From Bradyrhizobium sp. 170 (GTDB lineage: Bacteria; Pseudomonadota; Alphaproteobacteria; Rhizobiales; Xanthobacteraceae), in contig NZ_CP064703.1 of NCBI RefSeq assembly GCF_023101085.1, positions 1,488,001 through 1,552,000 on the forward strand: a stretch of 64,000 bases of DNA, in the 5' to 3' direction. The notes under the pieces were generated by a model that did no database searches, had not been told where the DNA came from, and saw only the letters and a program-made list of their open reading frames with translations. The position numbers and the translations under genes are program-made. This document shows positions 63,345 to 64,000 of the stretch, piece by piece. Within the stretch, counting starts at the first letter, position 1; the number at the start of each line of letters is the position of its first letter.

Positions 63345-64000
63345 CAGTCACATCCTTGGCAGCACCGGCGGGCAGCGTGAAACGAAATGTTGCACCGCCG
63401 GCTTGATTTGTTTCGGCCCACATCCGGCCGCCATGGGTCTCTATGATTGTCCGGCTGATCGAAAGGCCGACGCCCATGCCTGTCTCCTTGGTGGTGAAAA
63501 ACGGCTGAAACAGGTTCACATGGGTGTCGCTGCCGAATCCATGTCCGGTGTCCGATATGGCAATTTCAATCATATCGTCCGCTACCTTGGCGTTGGAAGC
63601 GATCAGCTCGCGGTGGATCGAATTGGCCATCGCTTCCAGCGCATTGCGGAAGAGGTTGACCAGGACCTGCTGGATCTGGACCCTGTCGGCAAGCACCAGG
63701 TCGCAGGCCGGGTCGAGGTTGAAGCGCAGCAATACCCCCTGTTCGCGAGCACCGGTAAGCCCGAGCGCGCCGGCTTCCTCGGTCAGCTTCGAAAGGCTCT
63801 CGACGCGCTTCTCCGATGCCTCGCGCCCGACGAAGGTGCGCAGTCGCCGGATGATGTCACCGGCCCGGATGGCCTGTTCCGCGGCACGGTCGAGCGCGGC
63901 CTCGATCTTCGGCGCGTTGACGTCGGTGCTGTCCGCGAGCAGGCGGCGTAATCCCTTCATGTAGTTGCTGATAGCTGAAAGCGGCTGATTGAGTTCGTGG
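63334..64000 (-). CDS. fixL: FixL sensor kinase, C-terminal part (partial)
   Basis: The last 222 codons are present. The window edge falls at the H-box HELNQPLSAISNY, whose His (63997-63999) is the autophosphorylation site. DRVQIQQVLVNLFRNALEAM (N-box), DTGHGFG (G1) and GMGVGLSISRTIIETHGG (G2) form the ATPase site. The haem-PAS sensor lies outside the window; identity as FixL follows from motif type and the fixJ-RR-fixK neighbours. Confidence 0.92.
   Translation of the reverse strand, partial: HELNQPLSAISNYMKGLRRLLADSTDVNAPKIEAALDRAAEQAIRAGDIIRRLRTFVGREASEKRVESLSKLTEEAGALGLTGAREQGVLLRFNLDPACDLVLADRVQIQQVLVNLFRNALEAMANSIHRELIASNAKVADDMIEIAISDTGHGFGSDTHVNLFQPFFTTKETGMGVGLSISRTIIETHGGRMWAETNQAGGATFRFTLPAGAAKDVTDGR

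Overview
The window is from a high-GC alphaproteobacterium close to Bradyrhizobium/Rhodopseudomonas. Reasons: a complete aerobic (early cobalt-independent, CobN-type) cobalamin pathway, a fixL-fixJ-response regulator-fixK array, napE/napD behind a FixK/FNR box, and a tRNA-targeting integrase type that I associate with this group. I worked from sequence alone; family names rest on recognised motifs, not on a search.

Layout. (1) 1-3790: start of a BadF-type sugar kinase, divergent nagA, an abutting divergent aspartate kinase, and an unknown coiled-coil protein. (2) 3858-20692: accessory DNA marked by three copies of the same 48-nt 3' half of a tRNA with anticodon CAU (3858, 9862, 18480). They delimit two stacked segments; a truncated integrase and an intact integrase with an overlapping small HTH gene lie at the right. 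Cargo: cytochrome c plus O-methyltransferase, an MFS remnant with a FixK box, a GNAT, a PdxR/MocR regulator, a persulfide-type operon (ArsR-rhodanese fusion, MBL hydrolase, MFS, GFA protein, frameshifted cysteine desulfurase) and an ArsR-SRPBCC-MAPEG operon. (3) 20693-47610: the B12 regulon. bluB-cobS-cobU and cobQ-cobO are on the minus strand; cbiB-cobD, and a riboswitch-led run DUF1636-cobW-cobN-G-H-I-J-(K inverted)-L-E-M-B-A, then a CbiM-like permease, cobF, cobT, are on the plus strand. A second riboswitch controls a TonB receptor and a PepSY membrane protein. Together these cover uroporphyrinogen III to the finished cofactor, plus uptake; CobS/CobT chelatase subunits and a flavin reductase are not in the window.

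(4) 47791-59382: a decaying segment. It holds a truncated serine hydrolase, a LuxR regulator, then a former peptide/amino-acid catabolic cluster in which an ABC ATPase, gamma-glutamyltransferase, HAD hydrolase, aldehyde dehydrogenase, class III aminotransferase and one SDR are broken by frameshifts, a nonsense codon or fusions; one aminotransferase, a Tm-1-like protein and one SDR remain open. It ends in a chimera of the NapA Tat leader with the C-terminal part of a solute-binding protein, so napABC has been deleted and only napE-napD with its FixK box survives. (5) 59383-64000: oxygen-response locus with a DUF6455-like protein, a LysE remnant, a 59-residue small protein antisense to it, fixK, a single-domain response regulator, fixJ and the 3' part of fixL. 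A FixJ-like site precedes fixK.

Frameshifts are concentrated in the accessory and decayed regions, while the 27-kb cobalamin region has none, which argues for real gene decay rather than poor sequence.
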